From: Streptomyces sp. A3M-1-3
Lineage (GTDB): Bacteria > Actinomycetota > Actinomycetes > Streptomycetales > Streptomycetaceae
NCBI RefSeq assembly: GCF_024213665.1
Contig: NZ_JANAVP010000016.1
Location: 62,001-126,000 of the forward strand
Reading direction: 5' to 3'
DNA: 64,000 nt
Part shown: positions 50,236 through 58,885 of the stretch, piece after piece
How the letters are laid out: each line of letters begins with the position of its first letter
Position numbering within the stretch: the stretch's first letter is position 1
Notes under the pieces: generated by a model
What the model was told of the DNA's origin: nothing
Seen by the model: only the letters and a program-made list of their open reading frames with translations
Databases searched by the model: none
Position numbers and translations under genes: made by a program

Positions 50236-52629
50236 TTACGAAACCACCGCCGGATCAGCGGACTTGGTGATCCGCTCCACGTTGCCTTCGTCACCCACGG
50301 CGATGCCTCGCCGCTTGGAGATGTACACCGCGCCGATGATGACGAGGATGGCGAGCGCCGCCACCACCGCCCGGACGCCGGGACTGGCGTCGTCGCCGTA
50401 GCTGAACTGCACCACCGCCGGAGCGATGAGCAGGGCCACCAGGTTCATCACCTTGAGCAGCGGGTTGATCGCGGGACCCGCCGTGTCCTTGAACGGGTCA
50501 CCGACCGTGTCGCCGATCACGGTCGCGGCATGGGCCTCGCTGCCCTTGCCGCCGTGGTGGCCGTCCTCGACGAGCTTCTTGGCGTTGTCCCACGCGCCAC
50601 CGGAGTTGGCGAGGAACACCGCCATCAGCGTGCCGGTGCCGATCGCGCCCGCCAGGAACGAGCCCAGTGCGCCCACCCCGAGCGAGAAGCCCACCGCGAT
50701 GGGGGTGAGCACGGCGAGCAGGCCGGGCGTCGCCAGCTCGCGCAGCGCGTCCTTGGTGCAGATGTCGACGACGCGCCCGTACTCCGGCTTCTCGGTGTAG
50801 TCCATGATCCCGGGGTGCTCGCGGAACTGCCGCCGCACCTCGTAGACCACGGCTCCGGCGGACCGCGAGACCGCGTTGATCGCCAGCCCCGAGAAGAGGA
50901 AGACGACCGCGGCGCCCAGGATCAGGCCGACCAGGTTGTTGGGCTGCGAGATGTCCAGGCTCAGGCCCATGTCGCCGGCCTTGGCGCCCACCTCCGCGAC
51001 CGCCGTGGCGATGGCGTCGCGGTACGAGCCGAAGAGCGCGGCCGCGGCGAGCACCGCGGTGGCGATGGCGATGCCCTTGGTGATCGCCTTCGTGGTGTTG
51101 CCGACCGCGTCCAGGTCGGTGAGGACCCGGGCGCCGGCGCCCGTGACGTCGCCGGACATCTCGGCGATGCCCTGCGCGTTGTCGGAGACCGGTCCGAAGG
51201 TGTCCATGGCGACGATGACGCCGACGGTGGTGAGCAGGCCGGTGCCGGCCAGGGCCACCGCGAACAGCGCCAGCATGATGGACGTACCGCCGAGCAGGAA
51301 CGCGCCGTAGACGCCGAGGCCGATCAGCAGCGCGGTGTAGACGGCGGATTCCAGGCCGATGGCGATGCCCGCGAGCACGACGGTGGCCGGGCCGGTCAGC
51401 GAGGACTTTCCGATGTCCCGTACGGGGCGCCGGTTGGTCTCGGTGAAGTAGCCGGTGAGCTGCTGGATGAGCGCGGCGAGGACGATGCCGATGGCGACCG
51501 CGACGAGCGCGAGGATCCGCGGGTCGCCGTCGTGCGCCCGGACGGCGACGTCGGTGATGCCGTTCAGTTCGGCGTACGAGGAGGGCAGGTAGACGAAGAC
51601 CGCCACCGCGACCAGGGCGAGGGAGATCACCGCCGAGATGAAGAAGCCCCGGTTGATGGCGGTCATCCCGCTGCGGTCGGAGCTCCGGGGCGCCACCGCG
51701 AAGATGCCGATCATGGCCGTGACCACGCCGATCGCCGGAACGATCAGCGGGAACGCGAGCCCGGCGTCACCGAACGCGGCCTTGCCGAGGATCAGCGCGG
51801 CCACCAGGGTCACCGCGTACGACTCGAAGAGGTCCGCCGCCATCCCCGCACAGTCGCCGACGTTGTCGCCCACATTGTCGGCGATGGTCGCGGCATTGCG
51901 CGGATCGTCCTCCGGAATGCCTTGCTCGACCTTGCCGACCAGGTCGGCGCCGACGTCGGCGGCCTTGGTGAAGATGCCGCCTCCCACACGCATGAACATG
52001 GCGATCAGCGCGGCGCCGAGGCCGAAGCCCTCCAGCACCTTGGGAGCGTCAGCGGCGTAGACGAGGACGACGCAGGAGGCACCGAGCAGGCCGAGGCCCA
52101 CCGTGAACATGCCGACCACGCCGCCCGTACGGAAAGCGATCTTCATGGCCTTGTGTGCGACGGCCGTCAGATCCTTTGCCGGTTCGCCTTCCGCGGGAGT
52201 CGCTTCACGCGCGGCTGCTGCCACGCGCACATTCGCCCGTACGGCCAGGCGCATGCCGATGTATCCGGTCGCCGCCGAGAAAAGCGCGCCGACCAGGAAG
52301 AATGCCGAACGCCCGGCCCGTTGCGACCAGTTGTCCGCCGGGAGCAGGAAGAGCAGGAAGAACACGACCACGGCGAATACGCCGAGCGTGCGCAACTGCC
52401 GTGCCAGATAGGCGTTGGCGCCTTCCTGGACGGCTGCCGCGATCTCCTTCATCTTCTGGGTGCCTTCGCCGGCCGCCAGGACCTGGCGGACCAGCAGCTG
52501 GGCCACGACCAGCGCCGCGAGGGCGACGGACGCGATGACGATCACGATGAGGCGGTTGTCGTCAGTGAGAACCGCTGCTGCGAGGGTTGAGGGGTGGTCT
52601 TGCTGGTGAGGGGTGAAGAGCCCCGTCAT
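50236..52629 (-). CDS. hppA: K+-insensitive proton-pumping membrane pyrophosphatase
   Basis: 797 residues from ATG 52629 with AAGGAGGA upstream. About 16 helices and the family's substrate loops: DVGADLVGKVEQGIPEDDPRN, ADNVGDNVGDCAGMAADLFESYA and GGAWDNAKK plus GDTVGDPFKDT near the C-terminus. Lys in VGNTTKAITKG marks the K+-independent subclass (Ala in K+-dependent ones). Hydrolyses PPi to pump protons across the membrane. Synteny with bldG is as in S. coelicolor. The 263 nt upstream hold the promoter and the terminator of the convergent-side gene. Confidence 0.95.
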   Translation of the reverse strand: MTGLFTPHQQDHPSTLAAAVLTDDNRLIVIVIASVALAALVVAQLLVRQVLAAGEGTQKMKEIAAAVQEGANAYLARQLRTLGVFAVVVFFLLFLLPADNWSQRAGRSAFFLVGALFSAATGYIGMRLAVRANVRVAAAAREATPAEGEPAKDLTAVAHKAMKIAFRTGGVVGMFTVGLGLLGASCVVLVYAADAPKVLEGFGLGAALIAMFMRVGGGIFTKAADVGADLVGKVEQGIPEDDPRNAATIADNVGDNVGDCAGMAADLFESYAVTLVAALILGKAAFGDAGLAFPLIVPAIGVVTAMIGIFAVAPRSSDRSGMTAINRGFFISAVISLALVAVAVFVYLPSSYAELNGITDVAVRAHDGDPRILALVAVAIGIVLAALIQQLTGYFTETNRRPVRDIGKSSLTGPATVVLAGIAIGLESAVYTALLIGLGVYGAFLLGGTSIMLALFAVALAGTGLLTTVGVIVAMDTFGPVSDNAQGIAEMSGDVTGAGARVLTDLDAVGNTTKAITKGIAIATAVLAAAALFGSYRDAIATAVAEVGAKAGDMGLSLDISQPNNLVGLILGAAVVFLFSGLAINAVSRSAGAVVYEVRRQFREHPGIMDYTEKPEYGRVVDICTKDALRELATPGLLAVLTPIAVGFSLGVGALGSFLAGAIGTGTLMAVFLANSGGAWDNAKKLVEDGHHGGKGSEAHAATVIGDTVGDPFKDTAGPAINPLLKVMNLVALLIAPAVVQFSYGDDASPGVRAVVAALAILVIIGAVYISKRRGIAVGDEGNVERITKSADPAVVS

Positions 52630-52823
52630 TCGTCCTCCTTGACGTGATGAGCTCAAGATGTGGACGGATTGTAGGGAGCCGCACTAGATCAAAACAGAGC
52701 GCGGTAAACGGAATTGGCCTTCACTCGCTCCTCAGCAGAAGATCGCGCCTCACGAGTACCCCCCGAAAGCGGTAATGGGGCAAAAGCATTGACGACCGGT
52801 GAATGATCTAGATAAATGAAAAA

Positions 52824-52842
52824 GGCCCTGCTCAGCAGGGCC
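52824..52842 (-). terminator. Intrinsic terminator of the bldG/anti-sigma operon
   Basis: GGCCCTG-CTCAG-CAGGGCC stem-loop; on the minus strand the stem is followed by TTTTTCATT. It lies 50 nt past the anti-sigma stop. Confidence 0.85.
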
Positions 52843-52892
52843 GCGATGGAGGTCGGACAGAGAAAGCAGAAAGTTGCAGAAAGAGGTTTGAA

Positions 52893-53324
52893 TCAGGGAA
52901 GGGGGTGACTGGGGGGCTTCGGCCAGCTCATCCGGATCAGGCCGCCGAGTTCACCGGCGCTGACCTCGACGTCGTCGACGAGCCCGCTGATGACGGCGAG
53001 GCCCATCTCGTCCTCGCCCTCGGCGTCCGCGTCGTCGGCCCCGCCGTGCGAGCCGGGCGCCGCCCCCGACGGGCCGGGCACTTCGTCGCCGACCTCGATG
53101 GAGAACACCTTCTCCTCCTCGGTCAGCACGACCCGGACAGGGGCGGTCACACCATGACTGCGGTGCAGCCCGACAGCACGGGAGCAGGCCTCGCCGACAG
53201 CGAGCCTGACCTCGTCCAGCACGGCCTCCTCCACCCCGGCGCGGCGCGCCACGGCGGCCGCCACCAGGCGGGCCGTCCTGACATGCTCGGGCAGAGCGCT
53301 GAAGCGGAGTTCAACGGTGGCCAT
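52893..53324 (-). CDS. RsbW/SpoIIAB-like anti-sigma factor (HATPase)
   Basis: 143 residues. GHKL-type ATPase blocks: the N-box-like VLDEVRLAVGEACSRAVGLH with the catalytic Glu/Asn region altered (EACSRAV instead of EACTNAV), then DEMGLAVISGLVDDVEV (G-box). An acidic loop (SHGGADDADAEGEDE) is inserted between. Encoded directly after bldG, as the known S. coelicolor partner gene. It should bind BldG and one or more sigma factors in development and stress response. 83-nt gap to bldG with no terminator, so co-transcribed. Confidence 0.88.
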   Translation of the reverse strand: MATVELRFSALPEHVRTARLVAAAVARRAGVEEAVLDEVRLAVGEACSRAVGLHRSHGVTAPVRVVLTEEEKVFSIEVGDEVPGPSGAAPGSHGGADDADAEGEDEMGLAVISGLVDDVEVSAGELGGLIRMSWPKPPSHPLP

Positions 53325-53407
53325 GCGATCCCCCTCAGACGTACGGGCGTGCGACTCAGGGGGCCCGGGCTCAGAGCCCGGCCCCCTGCTCTTCCTCCGG
53401 CAAGCCG

Positions 53408-53761
53408 TCAGTCGGTGGCCGCGACGGCTTCGTCCACCGAGGTGTGGATCGGGAACACCTTGGTCAGACCGGTGATGCGGAAGATCTTGAGAATGCGCTC
53501 CTGGTTGCAGACCAGACGCAGCGAGCCCTCATGGGCCCGGACACGCTTGAGTCCACCCACGAGCACGCCGAGTCCGGTGGAGTCGAGGAAGTCCACGCCC
53601 TCCATGTCGACAACCAGGTGGTAGCTGCCGTCGTTCACCAACTCGACCAACTGCTCGCGCAGCTTGGGCGCGGTATACACATCAATCTCGCCACCGACCT
53701 CAACGACCGTACGGTCGCCACCGGGGCCGGACACATTGCGAGTCGACAGGGACAGGTCCAC
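53408..53761 (-). CDS. bldG: Anti-sigma factor antagonist BldG
   Basis: 117 residues, nearly identical along most of its length to what I recall of S. coelicolor BldG (STAS domain). The phosphorylated Ser is in FLDSTGLG at Ser61 (Ser57 in S. coelicolor); the difference of four comes from the insert SGPG in NVSGPGGDRTV near residue 11. Controls morphological differentiation and antibiotic production through partner switching with anti-sigma factors. Divergent from the helicase gene at 53844; the 82-nt gap carries both promoters. Confidence 0.96.
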   Translation of the reverse strand: MDLSLSTRNVSGPGGDRTVVEVGGEIDVYTAPKLREQLVELVNDGSYHLVVDMEGVDFLDSTGLGVLVGGLKRVRAHEGSLRLVCNQERILKIFRITGLTKVFPIHTSVDEAVAATD

Positions 53762-53843
53762 GGATCCTCCAGCACCTTGCTATCGAGCGGCGCCCCCCAG
53801 GGGCATCCCCCATCCGAGGGCGGGGGACGGATTGGCAGCCGCG

Positions 53844-56297
53844 ATGGCATTCAATCACTTACCAGCGGGCGTGCACGACGCCTTGGGACCATTGTCCTTC
53901 ACGCCAGTGACACACTCGGTGCCGATGGCCAACAATCACCGCCCCGGTCGGAGCACGGAGACCACGGGCACACGCCCCTCCCCCAGCACCGTCCTGGACC
54001 GGCTCGCCAAGGGAGCGAACCGGGCTGCGCGCATCACTCATACGGAGCACTTGCCCCCGCGAGCGGGTCGCCATGCAGTCTGGCCCGATCGCATCCGGCC
54101 GGAAGTGATCGCAGCCATCCAGGCGGCCGGCATCGAGCACCCCTGGGCACACCAGGCTGCGGCCGCCGAGCACGCCCTCGACGGCAAGTCGGTCGTCGTC
54201 GCCACCGGCACCGCCTCGGGCAAGTCCCTCGCGTACCTGGCGCCCGTACTGTCCACCCTGCTCGACGGCGCCGAGGCCCCGAACGGGCGGGGGACGACCG
54301 CGCTCTACCTCGCCCCCACCAAGGCCCTGGCAGCCGACCAGCGCCGCGCCGTCAGGGCCCTGGCGGCGCCCCTGGGCACCTCGGTCCGGCCGGCGGTCTA
54401 CGACGGCGACACGCCGGTCGAGGAGCGCGAGTGGGTCCGGCAGTACGCGAACTACGTCCTCACCAATCCGGACATGCTGCACCGCGGAATACTGCCCTCC
54501 CACCCACGCTGGTCCTCCTTCCTGCGCGCGCTGCGCTATGTCGTCATCGACGAGTGCCACACCTACCGGGGCGTGTTCGGCTCGCACGTCGCCCAGGTGC
54601 TGCGCCGGCTGCGCCGCCTCTGCGCCCGCTACGGCTCGAACCCCGTCTTCCTCCTCGCGTCCGCCACCGCCGCCGAGCCCGCGGTCGCGGCCGGCCGGCT
54701 CACCGGCCTGCCCGTCACCGAGGTCGCCGACGACGCATCCCCGCGCGGCGAGCTGGTCTTCGCCCTCTGGGAGCCGCCGCTCACCGATCTGCAGGGCGAG
54801 AAGGGCGCCCCCGTCCGCCGCACCGCCACCGCCGAAACCGCCGACCTCCTCACCGATCTGACCGTGCAGGGCGTACGTACGGTCGCCTTCGTACGCTCCC
54901 GGCGCGGCGCCGAGCTGATCGCGGTCATCGCCCAGGAACGGCTGGCCGAGGTGGACCGCTCCCTCCCCCGGCGGGTCGCCGCCTACCGAGGCGGCTACCT
55001 GCCGGAAGAACGCCGCGCCCTGGAGCGCGCCCTGCACTCGGGCGAGCTCCTTGGCCTGGCCGCCACCACCGCCCTGGAGCTGGGAGTCGACGTCTCCGGC
55101 CTGGACGCCGTCGTCATCGCGGGGTACCCGGGCACCCGGGCCTCCCTGTGGCAGCAGGCGGGCCGCGCCGGACGCTCTGGCCAGGGCGCCCTGGCGGTCC
55201 TGGTGGCCCGGGACGACCCGCTGGACACCTACCTGGTCCACCACCCCGAGGCGCTGTTCCGGCAGCCAGTCGAGTCCACCGTGCTCGACCCGGAGAACCC
55301 GTACGTCCTCGCCCCCCATCTTTGTGCGGCCGCCGCCGAGCTACCGCTCACCGAGACCGACCTCGACCTCTTCGGCCCGGCCGCCGCCGGGCTGCTGCCT
55401 CAGCTGGAGGCCGCCAGGCTGCTCCGGCGCCGGGCTACGGCCTGGCACTGGACCCGCCGCGAGCGGGCCGCGGACCTCACCGACATCCGGGGCGAGGGCG
55501 GGCGCCCCGTCCAGGTCGTCGAGGCTGCCACCGGCCGGCTGCTGGGCACCGTGGACGAATCCGCCTCCCATACCGCCGTCCACGACGGCGCCGTCCACCT
55601 CCACCAGGGCCGCACCTATCTGGTGAAGCACCTGGACCTGGAGGACTCCGTGGCGCTGGTGGAGGAGGCCAGCCCGCCGTACTCCACCACCGCTCGTGAC
55701 ACCACCTCCATCTCGGTCCTGGAGACCGACACCGAGATCCCCTGGGGGGACGGGCGGCTCTCCTACGGCTCCGTCGAAGTCACCAACCAGGTCGTCTCCT
55801 ACCTCCGCCGCAAGCTGATCACCGGTGAGGTGCTCGGTGAGGCCAAGCTCGAACTGCCCCCGCGCACCCTGCGCACCCGCGCCGTCTGGTGGACGGTCAC
55901 CGAGGACCAGCTCGACGCCGCCCGGATCCACCCGGAGATCCTGGGGGGAGCCCTGCACGCCGCCGAACACGCGTCGATCGGGATGCTCCCGCTCTTCGCC
56001 ACCTGCGACCGCTGGGACATCGGCGGTGTCTCGGTCCCGCTCCACCCGGACACCCTGCTGCCGACGGTCTTCGTGTACGACGGCCACCCCGGCGGGGCCG
56101 GATTCGCCGAGCGCGCCTTCCACACCGCCCGCGAGTGGCTCACCGCCACCCGCGAGGCCATCGCGTCCTGCGAGTGCGAAGCCGGCTGCCCCTCCTGCAT
56201 CCAGTCCCCCAAGTGCGGCAACGGCAACGACCCCCTCCACAAGCAGGGCGCCGTCCGCCTGCTCACCACCCTGCTCACCGGGGCGCCCGAGGACTGA
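53844..56297 (+). CDS. DEAD/DEAH-box helicase with C-terminal Cys cluster (MrfA/Hrq1-like)
   Basis: 817 residues from ATG 53844 (MAFNHLPAG). Walker A ATGTASGKS (~118), LAPTKALAADQ, DEAH-type IDECH (~234), LASATA, then motif VI region QQAGRAGRSGQGA. The C-terminal MZB domain holds four cysteines in CECEAGCPSCIQSPKCG (~775-790), the hallmark of Hrq1/MrfA superfamily-2 helicases involved in DNA crosslink repair. Its 3' end overlaps the convergent tadE-like gene by 23 nt. Confidence 0.9.
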   Translation: MAFNHLPAGVHDALGPLSFTPVTHSVPMANNHRPGRSTETTGTRPSPSTVLDRLAKGANRAARITHTEHLPPRAGRHAVWPDRIRPEVIAAIQAAGIEHPWAHQAAAAEHALDGKSVVVATGTASGKSLAYLAPVLSTLLDGAEAPNGRGTTALYLAPTKALAADQRRAVRALAAPLGTSVRPAVYDGDTPVEEREWVRQYANYVLTNPDMLHRGILPSHPRWSSFLRALRYVVIDECHTYRGVFGSHVAQVLRRLRRLCARYGSNPVFLLASATAAEPAVAAGRLTGLPVTEVADDASPRGELVFALWEPPLTDLQGEKGAPVRRTATAETADLLTDLTVQGVRTVAFVRSRRGAELIAVIAQERLAEVDRSLPRRVAAYRGGYLPEERRALERALHSGELLGLAATTALELGVDVSGLDAVVIAGYPGTRASLWQQAGRAGRSGQGALAVLVARDDPLDTYLVHHPEALFRQPVESTVLDPENPYVLAPHLCAAAAELPLTETDLDLFGPAAAGLLPQLEAARLLRRRATAWHWTRRERAADLTDIRGEGGRPVQVVEAATGRLLGTVDESASHTAVHDGAVHLHQGRTYLVKHLDLEDSVALVEEASPPYSTTARDTTSISVLETDTEIPWGDGRLSYGSVEVTNQVVSYLRRKLITGEVLGEAKLELPPRTLRTRAVWWTVTEDQLDAARIHPEILGGALHAAEHASIGMLPLFATCDRWDIGGVSVPLHPDTLLPTVFVYDGHPGGAGFAERAFHTAREWLTATREAIASCECEAGCPSCIQSPKCGNGNDPLHKQGAVRLLTTLLTGAPED

Positions 56298-56667
56298 CCG
56301 GACCCACCGGAACGGGTGGACCGGCCCTGGCCCGGACCGCCGAGGTGAACGGCCCGAAGCCCGCCTCCGCCGTGACGTCCGAGATCTCCCCGTGCACGTG
56401 GCACCGCACCAGGCGCGTGCCCTGTGCCCGCGCCACGCCGGCTGCCTTGCCGCAGGCTCCCTCCGGCCCTTCGATCCAGTGGTCCGCGGCGGCGAGCGCG
56501 GCCAGGTCCGCCGCCGCGCCCGCGCGGTGACGGACCACCACCGCCTGTCCCATCGCCAGGACGACCGCGAACACCACGCACAGCACGCAGCTGACCACCG
56601 CGGCCCACACGGTCGCCGATCCCCGGTCCCCGTCCGCTCCCGGGCACCGGCCCAGAGCCCGCCTCAC
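56275..56667 (-). CDS. TadE-like secretion/pilus protein (Rv3654c family)
   Basis: 130 residues from GTG 56667, overlapping the upstream tadE stop. Short N-terminus with GDRGSATVWAAVVSCVLCVVFAVVLAMGQAV: a Glu-less pseudopilin-like segment with one helix, followed by a RAGAAADLAALAAADH block characteristic of the Rv3654c family, then a soluble Cys-containing tail (ACGKAAG, VRCHVHGE). Last gene of the tad operon. Confidence 0.82.
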   Translation of the reverse strand: MRRALGRCPGADGDRGSATVWAAVVSCVLCVVFAVVLAMGQAVVVRHRAGAAADLAALAAADHWIEGPEGACGKAAGVARAQGTRLVRCHVHGEISDVTAEAGFGPFTSAVRARAGPPVPVGPVSPRAPR

Positions 56668-57017
56668 GGCCCCACCCCCACTGTGTCCTCGGCCAGCGCC
56701 ACCGCCTGCGCACTCAGGCGCATCGACAGGGCCGACGGTCCCGGTGTCGGCGCCTCCACCCGTACCCGCCACAGCTCCCCCTCCCGCTCCACGGCGACTC
56801 GCGCACCGCCCGGGGCCGCCGAACGAGCGGCAGCCACCACGGCAGGCCCGGCCTCGGACCGGGCTGCCGCCCGGGCCCCGGCCCGCGCCGCGTCCACACA
56901 CTGGATCTGCGCGGACGCCGCCATCAGCGCCCACACCAGGGCCATGGCGAAGAGGACCAGCGCGGGCACCACCACGGCCGCCTCGGCGGTCACATAGCCC
57001 CGGTCAGAACTGCGCAT
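56664..57017 (-). CDS. TadE-type minor pilin
   Basis: 117 residues. MRSSDRGYVTAEAAVVVPALVLFAMALVWALMA: processing-type Gly-Tyr-Val-Thr-Ala-Glu start, with the Glu that pseudopilins need for assembly, and a single helix. Then CVDAARAGARAAARSE, typical of TadE. ATG overlaps the pilin 3' end by 14 nt. Membrane-anchored minor subunit of the Tad/Flp pilus-like secretion apparatus. Confidence 0.87.
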   Translation of the reverse strand: MRSSDRGYVTAEAAVVVPALVLFAMALVWALMAASAQIQCVDAARAGARAAARSEAGPAVVAAARSAAPGGARVAVEREGELWRVRVEAPTPGPSALSMRLSAQAVALAEDTVGVGP

Positions 57018-57198
57018 CGAGCGCCTTCCCGATCACCGACTGCAGCGCCGACGAGACCGCGCCGCTGGTGACCACCTTGTAGAGCACCGCGGCGAAGCCA
57101 CACGCCGCGATCGTCCCCATGGCGTACTCGGACGTCGTCATCCCGGCGTCCTCACGCGACCGGCTCAGCGCGTCGCGCACTCGCTCCCACACCCACAT
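57004..57198 (-). CDS. Flp-type major pilin-like protein (DUF4244)
   Basis: 64 residues from ATG 57198. Charged N-terminus, then EDAGMTTSEYAMGTIAACGFAAVLYKVV: prepilin-peptidase-type Gly-Met-Thr-Thr-Ser-Glu-Tyr (Glu at +5) followed by one helix, and a short C-terminus GKALDAQF. DUF4244 proteins are the Flp/Tad pilin candidates in Streptomyces. A TTG at 57210 is an alternative start. Confidence 0.86.
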   Translation of the reverse strand: MWVWERVRDALSRSREDAGMTTSEYAMGTIAACGFAAVLYKVVTSGAVSSALQSVIGKALDAQF

Positions 57199-57245
57199 AC
57201 CAACCCCCAAGAAACATTCATTCGGTCGTCACTCGTTTGCCGGAA

Positions 57246-58025
57246 TCAGTTGCCGTTCAGCAGGCCGCTCGCCAGACCGATCACCACCGGGGCCACTCCG
57301 ACCACCAGGAAGGCCGGCAGAAAGCAGAGCCCCACCGGAGCGGTGATGAGCACGGCGGCACGCTGTGCCCCAGCTGTCGCCGCCCTCGACCGGTCGTCCC
57401 GCAGTCCCATGGCCAGCCGGGCGACCGGCTCCGCAGCCGGCGCGCCCGTGCACGCGGCGCGCTCCAGGCAGCCAGCCAGCGATCGCGCTCCCGGTATCTC
57501 CGCCAACCGCCCCCACGCGGCGGCCGGTTCACTGCCGAGCCGCAACTCCGCCCCGGCGCGGGCCAGACGCTCGCCCACCGGCCCGCCGAGCGACTCCCCG
57601 ACCACCTCGGCCGCCTCGCGCGGCCCCGCCCCCGCGGCGAGGCATGCGGCCAGCAGGTCGGCGGCGAGCGGGAGTTGGCGGGCCGCCTCCGCGTCGTCGC
57701 CCGCGCCGGCCGGTGGCTTCCGGCCCCGCAGCCATCGCCGTACGCCCCAGGCGGCGGCCAGACCCACCAGGCAGCCGGCCACTCCACCGACCAGGACATA
57801 GCCGGTGACCACCGCGCCCACCGGCGCCGCCCAGCCCCTCACCCCAGCCGCCCAAGCACGTGGCAGGCCGCTCGACCGCGAGCCGGGGTCAGCCGCGAGC
57901 AGCACCGCCAGCCGGCGCCGCATCGCCCGCTCCCGTATCCGCGCGGCCAGCGCGGAGCCGAGGCACGCCACAGCGGCAGCGACCGACACCACCACCCCCA
58001 GCCTGTGGACAACATCACCGGTCAT
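57246..58025 (-). CDS. tadC: TadC-like type II secretion F-domain protein
   Basis: 259 residues from ATG 58025, overlapping the tadB stop. Four helices and an F-domain (ARQLPLAADLLAACLAAGAGPREAAEVVGESLGGPVGERLARAGAELRLG). Forms the inner-membrane platform with TadB for pilus assembly. GC-rich Ala/Gly/Arg composition is like its neighbours. Confidence 0.86.
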   Translation of the reverse strand: MTGDVVHRLGVVVSVAAAVACLGSALAARIRERAMRRRLAVLLAADPGSRSSGLPRAWAAGVRGWAAPVGAVVTGYVLVGGVAGCLVGLAAAWGVRRWLRGRKPPAGAGDDAEAARQLPLAADLLAACLAAGAGPREAAEVVGESLGGPVGERLARAGAELRLGSEPAAAWGRLAEIPGARSLAGCLERAACTGAPAAEPVARLAMGLRDDRSRAATAGAQRAAVLITAPVGLCFLPAFLVVGVAPVVIGLASGLLNGN

Positions 58026-58885
58026 GCGCGCTCCCCCGCTCGTACGATCCGGCCGGCCCAGAACACCCCGAGGCCCTCCAGCAACCCGCCGACCACCAGG
58101 CACCCCAGCCCCGCCGGGGTGTGCAGCAGGACCCCCAGCGGACCTGCCCCCAGTGCGGTGCCGATCAGAAGCCCCGCAACCGGCAGGAGCGCGAGCACCA
58201 CCGCCGTCGATCTGGCCCCGGCCAACTGGGCCCGCAGTTCCTCCCGCTGGTCCCGCTCGGCCCGCAGCGCGGCCTCCAGCCGGTCCAGCCCGGCCGCGAG
58301 CCCCGCCCCGCCGTCCACCGACACCCGCCAGCAGGCGGCCACCCCGACGAGCCCTTCCGCACCCGGCTCCCGCGCCGCCTGCAACAGCGCTTCCGGCACG
58401 TCCCCGCCGAACCGCGCCGCGGCCACCACCGCCCCCTCGGCGCCACCGAGCCCGCCGGAACCGGGGGTGAAACCACGCACCACCGCCCGCAACGCCTGCC
58501 CTGGCTGTAACCCCGCGCGCAGCTCCCCCGCCACCGCCCCGCACAGGGCGATCACCTCCCGGCCCCGCCACTCGCGCTCGCCGGCCCGCTCCCGTGCCCG
58601 CAGCCAACGCGCTACGAGAGGCACGGCCAACGCGCCCCCGATCAGCGGCAGCACCGACTCGCCCACGACGGCGATCAGGGCCCCCACCAGCAGGCAGGCC
58701 CACTCCCGCCGCACACGGGCCCGCGCGGCGCCCAGCATCCGACCCCACGGAGGACCGGACGTGGCCGGCCCGCCTCCCGAGAGCATCAACGTGGCCCGCC
58801 GCAGCGCCTGATCACGCCCGCCCATCAGCCACGCGGCCGCCCCCGCACACACCGCCGCCGCACAGACCTGCGCGACACCCGTCAC
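58022..58885 (-). CDS. tadB: TadB-like type II secretion F-domain protein
   Basis: 287 residues from GTG 58885, overlapping the tadA stop (GTGA). Helices at both ends around an F-domain (CGAVAGELRAGLQPGQALRAVVRG; VGVAACWRVSVDGGAGLAAGLDRLEAALRAER). Inner-membrane platform subunit. Order tadA-tadB-tadC-pilin-tadE-Rv3654c is the standard actinobacterial arrangement. Confidence 0.87.
   Translation of the reverse strand: MTGVAQVCAAAVCAGAAAWLMGGRDQALRRATLMLSGGGPATSGPPWGRMLGAARARVRREWACLLVGALIAVVGESVLPLIGGALAVPLVARWLRARERAGEREWRGREVIALCGAVAGELRAGLQPGQALRAVVRGFTPGSGGLGGAEGAVVAAARFGGDVPEALLQAAREPGAEGLVGVAACWRVSVDGGAGLAAGLDRLEAALRAERDQREELRAQLAGARSTAVVLALLPVAGLLIGTALGAGPLGVLLHTPAGLGCLVVGGLLEGLGVFWAGRIVRAGERA

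Noticed and set aside
50023..52590. 855-codon plus-strand frame opposite hppA
   Set aside because: Asp/Arg/His-rich antisense shadow of the pyrophosphatase gene.
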